IMG/VR virus record: IMGVR_UViG_3300025162_000016 | Location: 304,759-368,758 of that record | From: a virus | DNA length: 64,000 nucleotides | Strand: one strand, 5' to 3' | Shown here: positions 14,752 through 21,658 of the stretch, piece after piece | How positions within the stretch are numbered: position 1 is the stretch's first letter | How the letters are laid out: each line of letters starts with the position of its first letter | The notes under the pieces: generated by a model | The model's database searches: none | Told to the model about the DNA's origin: nothing | Seen by the model: only the letters and a program-made list of their open reading frames with translations | Made by a program: the position numbers and the translations under genes

Positions 14752-14991
14752 ATGAACATAAACACAGTCCGAATCGCACGTAAATTAAATAAAATCAGTG
14801 TCGCAACTTCTGCCCGCCTTATGCGAAGGCTGGGAAGGGTCAACCCCAAAGCAAATAATTGGGAAGCTTTTTGTGCCTTGCGGGCATCTATCATGCGGGA
14901 AGTTAAACCTCAAATTCAAGCCGCAAGGGATGCCGAGGAATGGATGGAATCACGGCACCGCACGACAAAGCGCCGGTACATAGACGCATAA
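14752..14991 (+). CDS. Hypothetical basic helical protein
   Basis: 79 residues from ATG 14752: MNINTVRIARKLNKISVATS, Arg-rich throughout, ending RHRTTKRRYIDA. Possibly nucleic-acid binding by charge. No family. Confidence 0.5.
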   Translation: MNINTVRIARKLNKISVATSARLMRRLGRVNPKANNWEAFCALRASIMREVKPQIQAARDAEEWMESRHRTTKRRYIDA

Positions 14992-14999
14992 GCCACCCA

Positions 15000-15035
15000 A
15001 AACAGTGCTCCGCAAGTGCGGGGCCTTTTTTTTGT
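15000..15035 (+). terminator. Rho-independent terminator
   Basis: GCTCCGCAAGTGCGGGGC hairpin then eight T. Confidence 0.75.
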
Positions 15036-15049
15036 ACATCAATTCCATT

Positions 15050-15150
15050 AACTCTAATCTTAGAATTAATCGCCCTCCTGGCGAAGCCGGTGTCTAAAAT
15101 AATTGAAATTATCTCTTGCAATTCATGTCATAATTAGTATATTGTTAAAC
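15050..15150 (+). promoter_or_regulatory. Palindrome (degenerate) plus leaderless promoter cassette
   Basis: AACTCTAATCTTAGAATT at 15050-15067; TTGCAA 15116-15121, 16 bp, TATATT 15138-15143, 7 bp to ATG 15151. Confidence 0.65.
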
Positions 15151-15396
15151 ATGAACGCTATGTTTACTGAAAAACAAAAACAATTAATTGCCGACCTTGC
15201 GATTGACCTTGCGCCCGAAATGGCGCAAATAGAGGCGAAGCCGGAAACAACCCAGCACCATTATGCGGATTATGGTGCCTTGCTCTCACGGTTAGCTAAG
15301 GGCAATCGTACGGTGGCGATGGTCCTGGCGCACGCTTTCATCAAAGCCGGAGCACACCCAGTGGGTGTAGCCAATGGGCTAAAAATCTTTGTATAG
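15151..15396 (+). CDS. Hypothetical helical protein
   Basis: 81 residues from ATG 15151 (MNAMFTEKQKQLIADLAIDL), Ala-rich helices with GALLSRLAKGNRTVAMVLAHAFIKAG. Unknown. Confidence 0.5.
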   Translation: MNAMFTEKQKQLIADLAIDLAPEMAQIEAKPETTQHHYADYGALLSRLAKGNRTVAMVLAHAFIKAGAHPVGVANGLKIFV

Positions 15397-15404
15397 TTTA
15401 TCCC

Positions 15405-15440
15405 CACGCATGCCCACCCTAAAAAGGTGGGCTTTTTTAT
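15405..15440 (+). terminator. Rho-independent terminator
   Basis: GCCCACC / GGTGGGC stem and TTTTTT. Confidence 0.8.
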
Positions 15441-15517
15441 GTACATTTCACCGATAAGTTAGAGTTATTCCACCAATCTATTAATTTCACCAAAACATCA
15501 ATGATTTCGCCAAAATT

Positions 15518-15645
15518 AACTCTAACCTTAGAGTTAATAAACCTTGCTTCTGTAAACATCGCATTTATAGGTATTTACAGATATTTTGCAAAATTAGAGT
15601 TATTCCCTTGCTTTATTTTGCGAAACGTATAATCTCTGAATAGTT
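15518..15645 (+). promoter_or_regulatory. Palindrome and promoter
   Basis: Palindrome 15518-15535, then TTGCTT and TATAAT about 14 bp apart (15608-15635). Leader of about 30 nt before ATG 15665. Confidence 0.5.
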
Positions 15646-15664
15646 CAAATTAAATAATCAAAAT

Positions 15665-16150
15665 ATGACTGCAAAATCACTCTTCGGACCTAGGCTGGAA
15701 AATGGTGCGGAATACCAGAATGCAATTCGGACGGCGGCAACGGAACTGGCTTCCGTACAGGCCGGTATGGGTATCCCTAGCCTATTTCGCCCGTGCTGGA
15801 CGGATTGCGAGAGTGGCGGGAATGGTTGCCGCAATTTAATCGCCCGCATTCTCATCGAAAACGGTGCCGTCATTGACGGTACCGCCAAAAACGTACATCA
15901 GGGAATGACTACAGAGGCCATCATCTCCGCCGCCAGGGCCATAAACGGCTACGACAAGTATCCCGATCGGACATTTGAACAAAATCTCTCCGTCGTTATG
16001 ACGGAAAGCGGGCAGGCAATCGGTATCCAAATGAGCAATGAAGAGGATGCGGATCGGAATTCCGATGCAAGCAAGGAAGGGAGAATCAGTCGACGCAAAA
16101 ACGCAATTGCAAAAAAGCCCAGGAAATCATGGTTTTTGGTCCTAGAATAG
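15665..16150 (+). CDS. Hypothetical protein
   Basis: 161 residues; N-terminal Cys/Gly segment (FRPCWTDCESGGNGCRN), helical centre, basic tail with KRKNAIAKKPRK-like composition. Unrecognised. Confidence 0.5.
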   Translation: MTAKSLFGPRLENGAEYQNAIRTAATELASVQAGMGIPSLFRPCWTDCESGGNGCRNLIARILIENGAVIDGTAKNVHQGMTTEAIISAARAINGYDKYPDRTFEQNLSVVMTESGQAIGIQMSNEEDADRNSDASKEGRISRRKNAIAKKPRKSWFLVLE

Positions 16151-16161
16151 GCCAATAGAAT

Positions 16162-16208
16162 AGGCCAATAGAATTCACTGGATCGCCAAGGGGCGATCCT
16201 TTTTTTTG
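16162..16208 (+). terminator. Rho-independent terminator
   Basis: GGATCGCCAAGGGGCGATCC hairpin then eight T. Preceded by a direct repeat of AATAGGCCAATAG. Confidence 0.85.
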
Positions 16209-16551
16209 TACATACCCACATACCAGACTAAAATCCAATCGCCACCATCGGCACGTAGACGCCAGCAAATGCCTATCCTGTAGCCTATGCCATAGGGGGG
16301 GGGGGGGGGGGGGGGGGGGGGGGTAGGTGATTCTAGCTGGAGAGAGGGGGGGAGTGCCCCCGCCCCTCAAGGTTATTTTACTATATGTCTTCATTTTTCG
16401 TGGAGTTTTCTTATACGTATATATGTAGAGATATATATAGTGATATAACAACTGAATTATTTCGACATTTTACGGTGTATGAGGATTAAGGGTGTTGGGG
16501 TGGGGGGTAAAAAAAACTGGGAAAAATTTTTTTATGGCAGGGATTTTATGT
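16209..16551. other. Non-coding stretch with 29-base poly-G tract
   Basis: G-tract at 16295-16323, then strongly G/C-asymmetric sequence. No convincing ORF; long plus-strand frames here are low-complexity artefacts. The exact G count may be a sequencing or assembly estimate. Confidence 0.6.
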
Positions 16552-16758
16552 TTATGGGGAGGGATATTCGCTAGTAGAGGTAATGGATTCGATTTGGTCT
16601 TTTTTGAAGGTACGGATAGCATGGGAGTGGTAGCAGTAGGAGGTAATGGAGTCTTCGGTTTGGGAGATGGGGACGATGATTCGGGAAGTTTTCTCATTTT
16701 TGGCATCGACGTAAGAAATTTTGTAGAGGGTAGGATTAGGGATGCAGATATTTTTCAT
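16552..16758 (-). CDS. Small WYL-like fragment
   Basis: 68 residues, MKNICIPNPTLYKISYVDAK..., with ISYCYHSHAIRTFKKDQIESI-like pattern (Ser/Tyr, then IRTF, then basic-Ile). It recalls the last strands of WYL-type ligand-binding domains, but much shorter. Follows the 17034-16795 gene on the same strand. Confidence 0.4.
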   Translation of the reverse strand: MKNICIPNPTLYKISYVDAKNEKTSRIIVPISQTEDSITSYCYHSHAIRTFKKDQIESITSTSEYPSP

Positions 16759-16794
16759 AATTTTTTATTTTTATATTATTCACCGGAGATTATT

Positions 16795-17034
16795 TTATTG
16801 GGGGGGAATATTTTCAATTTTCAGGGCATTATAGATAGCGGTAGAGAGTTCGGTAGCTATTTCGGCACCCCGCATGAAGCCATGAGACCAGAGAGTTTTT
16901 ATAAATTCGAGTTCAGTTGGGGGTGAGTTTTGGAATTTGGAGAGTTTCAATTCGGTCCAGGCGGATTCTTTGAGGGACTCGACGTAGAGTGTTTTATTGG
17001 AAGTATATTCCTGTATATTAATTTGCATGTTCAA
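16795..17034 (-). CDS. Hypothetical helical protein
   Basis: 79 residues beginning MNMQINIQEYTSNKTLYVES, then two helices with SHGFMRGAEIATELSTAIYN. Normal composition in a biased region supports it as the real frame. Unknown function. Likely in operon with 16758-16552. Confidence 0.5.
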   Translation of the reverse strand: MNMQINIQEYTSNKTLYVESLKESAWTELKLSKFQNSPPTELEFIKTLWSHGFMRGAEIATELSTAIYNALKIENIPPQ

Positions 17035-17107
17035 AGGTTATCAGATATTGGATGAGAAGTCAAGCTAGAAATGTTTGAATTTCATAATCTTCACTTCGTT
17101 GCGGAAA

Positions 17108-17130
17108 CCCCTATCCCTTTAGGGTAGGGG
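17108..17130. repeat. IS605-type terminal hairpin
   Basis: CCCCTATCCC / GGGTAGGGG stem with a TTTA loop. The same core occurs at the ends of both tnpB genes (19645, 25264). Confidence 0.7.
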
Positions 17131-17145
17131 AGGAGCAACGAAAAC

Positions 17146-17433
17146 TTATCCCTGAGTTTGTATGTATTTTTTGATTGTTTCTGGAGATGCTTCTCCAATG
17201 GAACAAGCGAAGTATCCATCAGAGAATAGAGTATTTTCTTTCCAATAATGCCCTTTGAGAAATGCTCTATGTTTTTTGTATATTCTAAATGTTGAAATGG
17301 ACTTGAAGTTATTGACCATTTCCAATACCGACTTTGTAGGAGGATAGTTAACCATTAGGTGTATGTGGTCTTGGTCTGTCTCCATTGCTTTGATGATAAT
17401 ATCCTTCTCATTAGCAATATCATACATAATCAT
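17146..17433 (-). pseudogene. tnpA: N-terminally truncated IS200/IS605 TnpA (Y1 HUH transposase)
   Basis: 95 residues against a usual 130-150. The metal-binding HUH motif is DHIHLMV (about residues 22-28). The helix with the catalytic tyrosine is SDGYFACSIG (about 71-80), followed by ETIKKYIQTQG. The first strand and helix (about 40 residues) are missing. The ORF instead begins in an ATGA overlap with the 124-residue gene upstream. Probably inactive. Confidence 0.75.
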
Positions 17434-17804
17434 AAATACTTCAAAAACTTTACTTCAAACCCGTCAATGTTCATTTCTTTGGCAATTTTAATTGCTTCTT
17501 CCTCAAAATTGATTTGGTCGTAAGCAATCTCTTTGAAGTTGTCTTCCTGAAATCCATTCAATCTTTGGGAAAATACTTTGTTCTTTTTCCACCACGATTT
17601 GATGTCATCAATTTTATTTTTACCACCTTGAAACTTATACCAACCCGCTTTCATAGCGTTCTGTTTGGTCTTGTATCCATAACCGCCAGCGTCATCCAAG
17701 AGTTTATCATTTCCATCAACAATAATCCATCTTGTTTCTGGTGGAATACCACTTTCAGGTTCTCTGCTCGGATACACCTTTTCTATAACTTTGAAATCAC
17801 TCAT
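17430..17804 (-). CDS. Hypothetical protein inside IS605 element
   Basis: 124 residues, MSDFKVIEKVYPSREPESGI, then TRWIIVDGNDKLLDDAGGYGYKTKQNAMKAGWY, a beta-hairpin plus helix pattern found in small phage proteins, and an acidic C-terminus. Its stop overlaps the truncated tnpA start (ATGA), suggesting that insertion replaced the tnpA 5' end. Unknown function. Confidence 0.55.
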   Translation of the reverse strand: MSDFKVIEKVYPSREPESGIPPETRWIIVDGNDKLLDDAGGYGYKTKQNAMKAGWYKFQGGKNKIDDIKSWWKKNKVFSQRLNGFQEDNFKEIAYDQINFEEEAIKIAKEMNIDGFEVKFLKYL

Positions 17805-17835
17805 AATGGGAAGTATAACACGAAAAATAAAAAGG

Positions 17836-18015
17836 TCAAGAACAATCGGTTTTATTTATTTTATATTCGGCATATAGTTCTTTTTGATATCGTTTCAGTT
17901 TTTCAATTATTTCGGGTGGTTGAATAACTGAGAATCTTTTCCAACCATCTTTCAATTTTCGTTCTATCCACATTTTTTGAGATTTCTTAATATAATTTGG
18001 TGTTTTTGTTTTCAT
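17836..18015 (-). CDS. Small TnpB-associated protein (paralogue of 48097-48246)
   Basis: 59 residues from ATG 18015 (MKTKTPNYIKKSQKMWIERK...). It shares M-K-T-x-P-x-Y-x-K-x-x-Q-x-x-W-x-E-(R/K) and a KLK..(Y/F)..EL(Y/K) end with the 49-residue protein encoded just before the third tnpB. Both lie immediately upstream of an IS nuclease gene, so a regulatory or accessory role is plausible. Confidence 0.55.
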   Translation of the reverse strand: MKTKTPNYIKKSQKMWIERKLKDGWKRFSVIQPPEIIEKLKRYQKELYAEYKINKTDCS

Positions 18016-18039
18016 CTTGTATATATATAGAAGACTAAT

Positions 18040-18525
18040 ATGAAACACAAGAGAAATTTTTGTAAATGTGGAAAAGAAAAAGACATGCGGTCAGAATGGT
18101 GTCGTGATTGTTTTCTCTCTCTTTATAAAAACGGAGAAATTGAAATATTGACCGAAAAAACAAAAGAAGTTATGAGGCATAAACAAAGACATTTACCTCC
18201 ATTTCGTTCCTTATATAATTTTCTTTTAAATTCTCAAAAACATAGAAAGAAAAATATTATTGTAGATTTAACTTTTGATGAATTTCTCGAATTAACAAAA
18301 ATTTCCAATTGTCATTATTGTGGAGAATTAGTTAAATGGGAACCATATCGAAAGGTAGGTGCCACCTGTGCTTATAATTTAGATAGGAAAAATAATAAAA
18401 TTGGTTATACAAAAGATAATTGTGTGGTTTGTTGTAAAGGATGTAATATGTTAAAATCTTATTATGATGATAACGAATTCCTTTCACGAATACAAAAAAT
18501 ATCCAAAAATCTAAAACTATGTTGA
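18040..18525 (+). CDS. HNH endonuclease
   Basis: 161 residues. N-terminal zinc-binding cysteines (FCKCGKEKDMRSEWCRDC), then CHYCG, then NLDRKNNKIGYTKDNCVVCC.GCNMLK, the betabetaalpha-metal HNH core with its zinc cysteines. A homing-type or IS-cargo nuclease. It overlaps the start of tnpB by 7 nt (ATGTTGA), so the two are co-translated. Confidence 0.8.
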   Translation: MKHKRNFCKCGKEKDMRSEWCRDCFLSLYKNGEIEILTEKTKEVMRHKQRHLPPFRSLYNFLLNSQKHRKKNIIVDLTFDEFLELTKISNCHYCGELVKWEPYRKVGATCAYNLDRKNNKIGYTKDNCVVCCKGCNMLKSYYDDNEFLSRIQKISKNLKLC

Positions 18526-19664
18526 GTTATACGACCACACTTTTAGGAGATTGTCAAGAACTGAAAAAGTTACTTGAATACGAAAGGTTTGTATTCAACC
18601 TTGCTTCCAAGGAACAACTCCCAGAAACAAAGAACTCTCTTGTAGTTCTTCACTCCAAAGTGTATAAAAATGTTCGTAAGTCAAATCCAGAAATCCCATC
18701 CCAAGTAGTAATCAAAGCAGAACAAGAAGTCCTTGCTTCCTATCGTTCTACGAAATCCAATAAACATAAGAAAACTCTCATTGTAAAAAAGAACCTCTCA
18801 ATGAGGTTGGATAAACGATTGTATTCCATTCCCAATAAGTTTTCAATTCGTATAACAGGAGCAACGGAAGGACGAAAAGAATACAAGTTTGTTGTCTATC
18901 CACGACTCAAAGAGTTGATGGAAAAGTATCCATTCCAAGACCCACTTATTTACGAACATAATGGAAAGATTTGTATTGCTTTCTCCTTTGAGAATAAAGT
19001 TGAAAAAGTGAAACAAAGATTGGCATTAGGTGTTGATATTGGCATTCGTAGGAGTGCTGCTTGTTCGGATGGACGACTTATCATTGACAAAAAATTCAAT
19101 GGTGAGAAAAGAGGATTACGACATCTCAAAGATGACTTGAAATCCAAAGGCAGTAAGAGTGCTCGTAAGAAACTTCGTTATTCGTTGCGAAGAAAAGAAC
19201 GCAATAGGAATAAGAACCAAACCCATTTGATTGCCAATGCGGTTCTCTGCACAGACGCAGACACGATTTGTCTTGAAAACCTCAAGAGCATAAAAAGAAA
19301 AAAGAACAAATACCAAAACAAAAGAAGTATATCACAAGTTCCAATGTTTGAACTTCGTAGAGTAATAACCTATAAGGCACAGAACCAAGGAAAGACGGTT
19401 CTGCTTGTTTGCCCTTCTTTCACATCACAACGGGACTCGGTAACGGGTAAAGTTGAAGGTGAAAGAAGAGGTTGTAGATTTTATTCTAAGAATGGAATGA
19501 TATACGACTCGGACATAAATGCTGCCATTAACATTGGCAAAATGTCCAAACATCCCGTATCACAGACACAAAATCTGACTTATGGGCAGGCGTCAGTCAA
19601 TACGCCAAATGAATATAAGTCCCCGCTCATCGGGGCCGTTCAAGCACCTATCCCTTTAGGGTAG
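18519..19664 (+). CDS. tnpB: TnpB RNA-guided nuclease, lacking the usual zinc finger
   Basis: 381 residues. RuvC catalytic residues: Asp in LALGVDIGIRRSAA (about 170), Glu in DTICLENLKSI (about 247), Asp in YDSDINAAINI (about 333). The region between the last two has FTSQRDSVTGKVEGERRGCR rather than the CxxC pairs of typical TnpB. The 3' end overlaps the terminal hairpin, where TnpB guide (omega/re) RNAs usually derive. Paralogue at 24108-25283. Confidence 0.85.
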   Translation: MLSYTTTLLGDCQELKKLLEYERFVFNLASKEQLPETKNSLVVLHSKVYKNVRKSNPEIPSQVVIKAEQEVLASYRSTKSNKHKKTLIVKKNLSMRLDKRLYSIPNKFSIRITGATEGRKEYKFVVYPRLKELMEKYPFQDPLIYEHNGKICIAFSFENKVEKVKQRLALGVDIGIRRSAACSDGRLIIDKKFNGEKRGLRHLKDDLKSKGSKSARKKLRYSLRRKERNRNKNQTHLIANAVLCTDADTICLENLKSIKRKKNKYQNKRSISQVPMFELRRVITYKAQNQGKTVLLVCPSFTSQRDSVTGKVEGERRGCRFYSKNGMIYDSDINAAINIGKMSKHPVSQTQNLTYGQASVNTPNEYKSPLIGAVQAPIPLG

Positions 19665-19667
19665 GTG
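19645..19667 (+). repeat. Right-end hairpin / probable guide-RNA scaffold end
   Basis: CACCTATCCC / GGGTAGGTG stem overlapping the tnpB stop, then GTTGTTGAC. Confidence 0.65.
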
Positions 19668-19762
19668 TTGTTGACTTTAGTTATAATATCAATAAATTTA
19701 ATCATCTATTAATATACCGGAAATTTTATGATATTTTTGGATTGGGGGATATACATATAGGA

Positions 19763-20008
19763 ATGAGAATAAGCATTACGAAGATTAAGGGTTGGGATTT
19801 TCAGACACGGTTACAAGAGATTGACAAGCGATTAAAGGTATGTCAAGAGGAATACGGAGAAAGTTCCAAGCGGAAGGAAATTTATTCTGAGGTATTTGAG
19901 GATACAATGAATGAAGTTTGTCAAATTGTTATGTATTGGAAGAGTCATATAAAAAGTAAAGAAGACAAGCCAAAGAAAAGGAGAGTGAAATCGGTTAATA
20001 TTTTTTAG
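19763..20008 (+). CDS. Hypothetical coiled-coil protein
   Basis: 81 residues from ATG 19763 (MRISITKIKGWDFQTRLQEI), charged helices, basic end KPKKRRVKSV. Unrecognised. Confidence 0.5.
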   Translation: MRISITKIKGWDFQTRLQEIDKRLKVCQEEYGESSKRKEIYSEVFEDTMNEVCQIVMYWKSHIKSKEDKPKKRRVKSVNIF

Positions 20009-20085
20009 ATTATGTTAACATATTACGTTCATTATTTTAACGTTCATGTTTATTACGTAGCGTTTGCGATTTTTTGGTTATAAGG

Positions 20086-20113
20086 TTGACATTTGCCGGG
20101 AATCTGATATAGT
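20086..20113 (+). promoter_or_regulatory. tmRNA promoter
   Basis: TTGACA (20086-20091), 16 bp, TATAGT (20108-20113), about 22 bp before the mature tmRNA 5' end. Confidence 0.75.
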
Positions 20114-20135
20114 TATAAGAGTTAGCAAACAGATC

Positions 20136-20526
20136 GGGCCTGAACTGGTATCGATCCAGATCATTGACAATTCGGAGCACGTAGAGGATGAGCGTTGGCC
20201 TCTTTAAGCATCGTTCAAAAAACCAAATGGCAAACTGAATAAGTTAGCTGGCCTTGAAGTTTCCTTAGTGGAAGACTCTGAGGCTGTGTTAGTCTGATTG
20301 ACTAATCCGTCATATTGTTTGACTCCTGCTAGAGCAAATGTGGCGTAAAACAGCAGGGCAACCGGTTGTAGTTGTAAATGCAACACTGATTAGCGGCTCT
20401 GTTAGTCGCATATACCTGACGCCAGTTTTTTTTATTTATAGTTAGGTGAATTGCAAAATAGGAATAAACGTGTAGTGCTGGGTTGGAGATTATTTGGAGA
20501 CCGGAGTTCGACTCTCCGCAGGTCCA
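20136..20526 (+). ncRNA. ssrA: Transfer-messenger RNA
   Basis: The 5' end GGGCCTGAACTGGTATCGAT and the 3' end pair through GGGCCTG / CAGGTCC (7 bp). The T-arm is CGGAG-TTCGACT-CTCCG. GTTGGCCTC before the tag matches bacterial tmRNAs. Acceptor 3' base A at 20526; CCA is not encoded. The tag frame is uncertain. GCA at 20208 opens 29 codons ending S-E-A-V-L-V before TGA (20295), with no canonical LAA end. Phage-borne copies are known but uncommon. Confidence 0.85.
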
Positions 20527-20605
20527 GACCGTATATAAATTGACGCCTCCACGGGGCTACGGTTGGGTAATGCTAAGATCAATTGAGGAGACATGGATGT
20601 CTTCA

Positions 20606-20652
20606 TGTACGAGAAAACCGCTTCTTTTTGGATGGAGGCGGTTTTCTTTGTA
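20606..20652 (+). terminator. Rho-independent terminator after tmRNA
   Basis: GAAAACCGC / GCGGTTTTC stem and T-rich end. Confidence 0.75.
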
Positions 20653-20683
20653 CTAATCTTCTTTCCGGCTATATTTATACAAT

Positions 20684-21646
20684 ATGGCTAATTTAATAAA
20701 AGAACTTCAATTAAGGTATTCTCCGGAGGGAGGATCACCCCGACAAGTGTCGCATGATTATTTCGCAATGTTTGCTCTTTGGAGAGCAGAAGGAAGTGGT
20801 GGAGACGGGGGAGCTACATCTATTGGAAGGAGTCGATTAGTTGATGATGTATTTAGGCAAGTGGCAGAAGCAATGGGATTAAAATATGCGGAAGGAAGGC
20901 AACTAGCGGGACGAGAAGTGATAAAAAAAGATATTGGGCAATTGAATCATTATCTCAAGATGGAAGATTGGATGAATTTCCACGGAGTGGTGAAAGATAT
21001 CCTTAGGAAAACGGTGGTATCGACTAGGTTTCAGGAATTGTCAAAGATGGAGACAAATCCAAAAGCACATTTGGATGATTTTAGCAGAATGATTAGAGAG
21101 CTTGTTCGTTCATCCAGAGTTCTTCCAGATGCACCGGGGGCGTCAACTAAGTCTGAGCCCGAGCCAGCATATAAACAATTTGATAAACCATTAACTGCTC
21201 CACCGGCAGCATTATCACCGGAACTCCCAATGAAAGGTGCTCAAATGCATTTGCCGCTTAAACCACAGGAAAAAATTCCGGTTCCTGATTTAACTGGGGT
21301 AAAACCATTAGGGGCACCTATGGCAGGAGATGAGCCAAAGCAAGCACCGCCGATGACGGAAATGTTTTTGAAAAAATATGGATATGAATGGAGTGAAGCA
21401 GATAAAGCGTATAAGAACGATGCTCGAAAATATAAAATACAATTTTTTCCGGATAATTCAGTAGTGGTTACTTCTTCAAGTGGCAAGACCAAAGAATTTA
21501 AAAATATTGGGTTATTATTTCGGGCATTAGCGCACAATAAAAAGAAACGACATCCCGCAAATACACCGGAAGTTCCCGCCGGAGAGCCGAAGGCAGGAGT
21601 AACGACAGAGAATTTTAAGATGTTATACGAATTTCTGTATCATTAA
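20684..21646 (+). CDS. Hypothetical protein with Pro-rich linker
   Basis: 320 residues. The N-terminal helical domain (MANLIKELQLRYSPEGGSPR..., to about 150) is followed by a Pro/Ala-rich linker (about 150-220). A small C-terminal domain (YGYEWSEADKAYKNDARKYKI..., SGKTKEFKNIGLLFRALAHN) follows. Unrecognised. The layout suits a virion or host-takeover protein. The preceding -10-like TATATT is 8 bp from the ATG. Confidence 0.5.
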   Translation: MANLIKELQLRYSPEGGSPRQVSHDYFAMFALWRAEGSGGDGGATSIGRSRLVDDVFRQVAEAMGLKYAEGRQLAGREVIKKDIGQLNHYLKMEDWMNFHGVVKDILRKTVVSTRFQELSKMETNPKAHLDDFSRMIRELVRSSRVLPDAPGASTKSEPEPAYKQFDKPLTAPPAALSPELPMKGAQMHLPLKPQEKIPVPDLTGVKPLGAPMAGDEPKQAPPMTEMFLKKYGYEWSEADKAYKNDARKYKIQFFPDNSVVVTSSSGKTKEFKNIGLLFRALAHNKKKRHPANTPEVPAGEPKAGVTTENFKMLYEFLYH

Positions 21647-21658
21647 TTGTTATCATTT

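Larger units (their letters stand above)
17098..19680. mobile_element. IS605-type element with cargo genes
   Basis: Divergent tnpA remnant (minus) and tnpB (plus) are bounded by matching hairpins CTATCCCTTTAGGGTAG at 17108-17130 and 19645-19667. Between them sit three non-transposition genes (17430-17804, 17836-18015 and an HNH gene). This is the classic divergent IS605 order with material inserted where the tnpA start should be. Confidence 0.6.

Noticed and set aside
16492-16926. 144-codon plus-strand ORF after the G tract
   Set aside because: Gly/Phe-rich, composition follows the G bias; the minus-strand frames look like ordinary proteins.
17146-17433. Functional TnpA
   Set aside because: About 40 N-terminal residues of the HUH fold are missing and the start coincides with a foreign gene's stop.
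20204-20386. 60-codon minus-strand ORF
   Set aside because: Lies inside the tmRNA.
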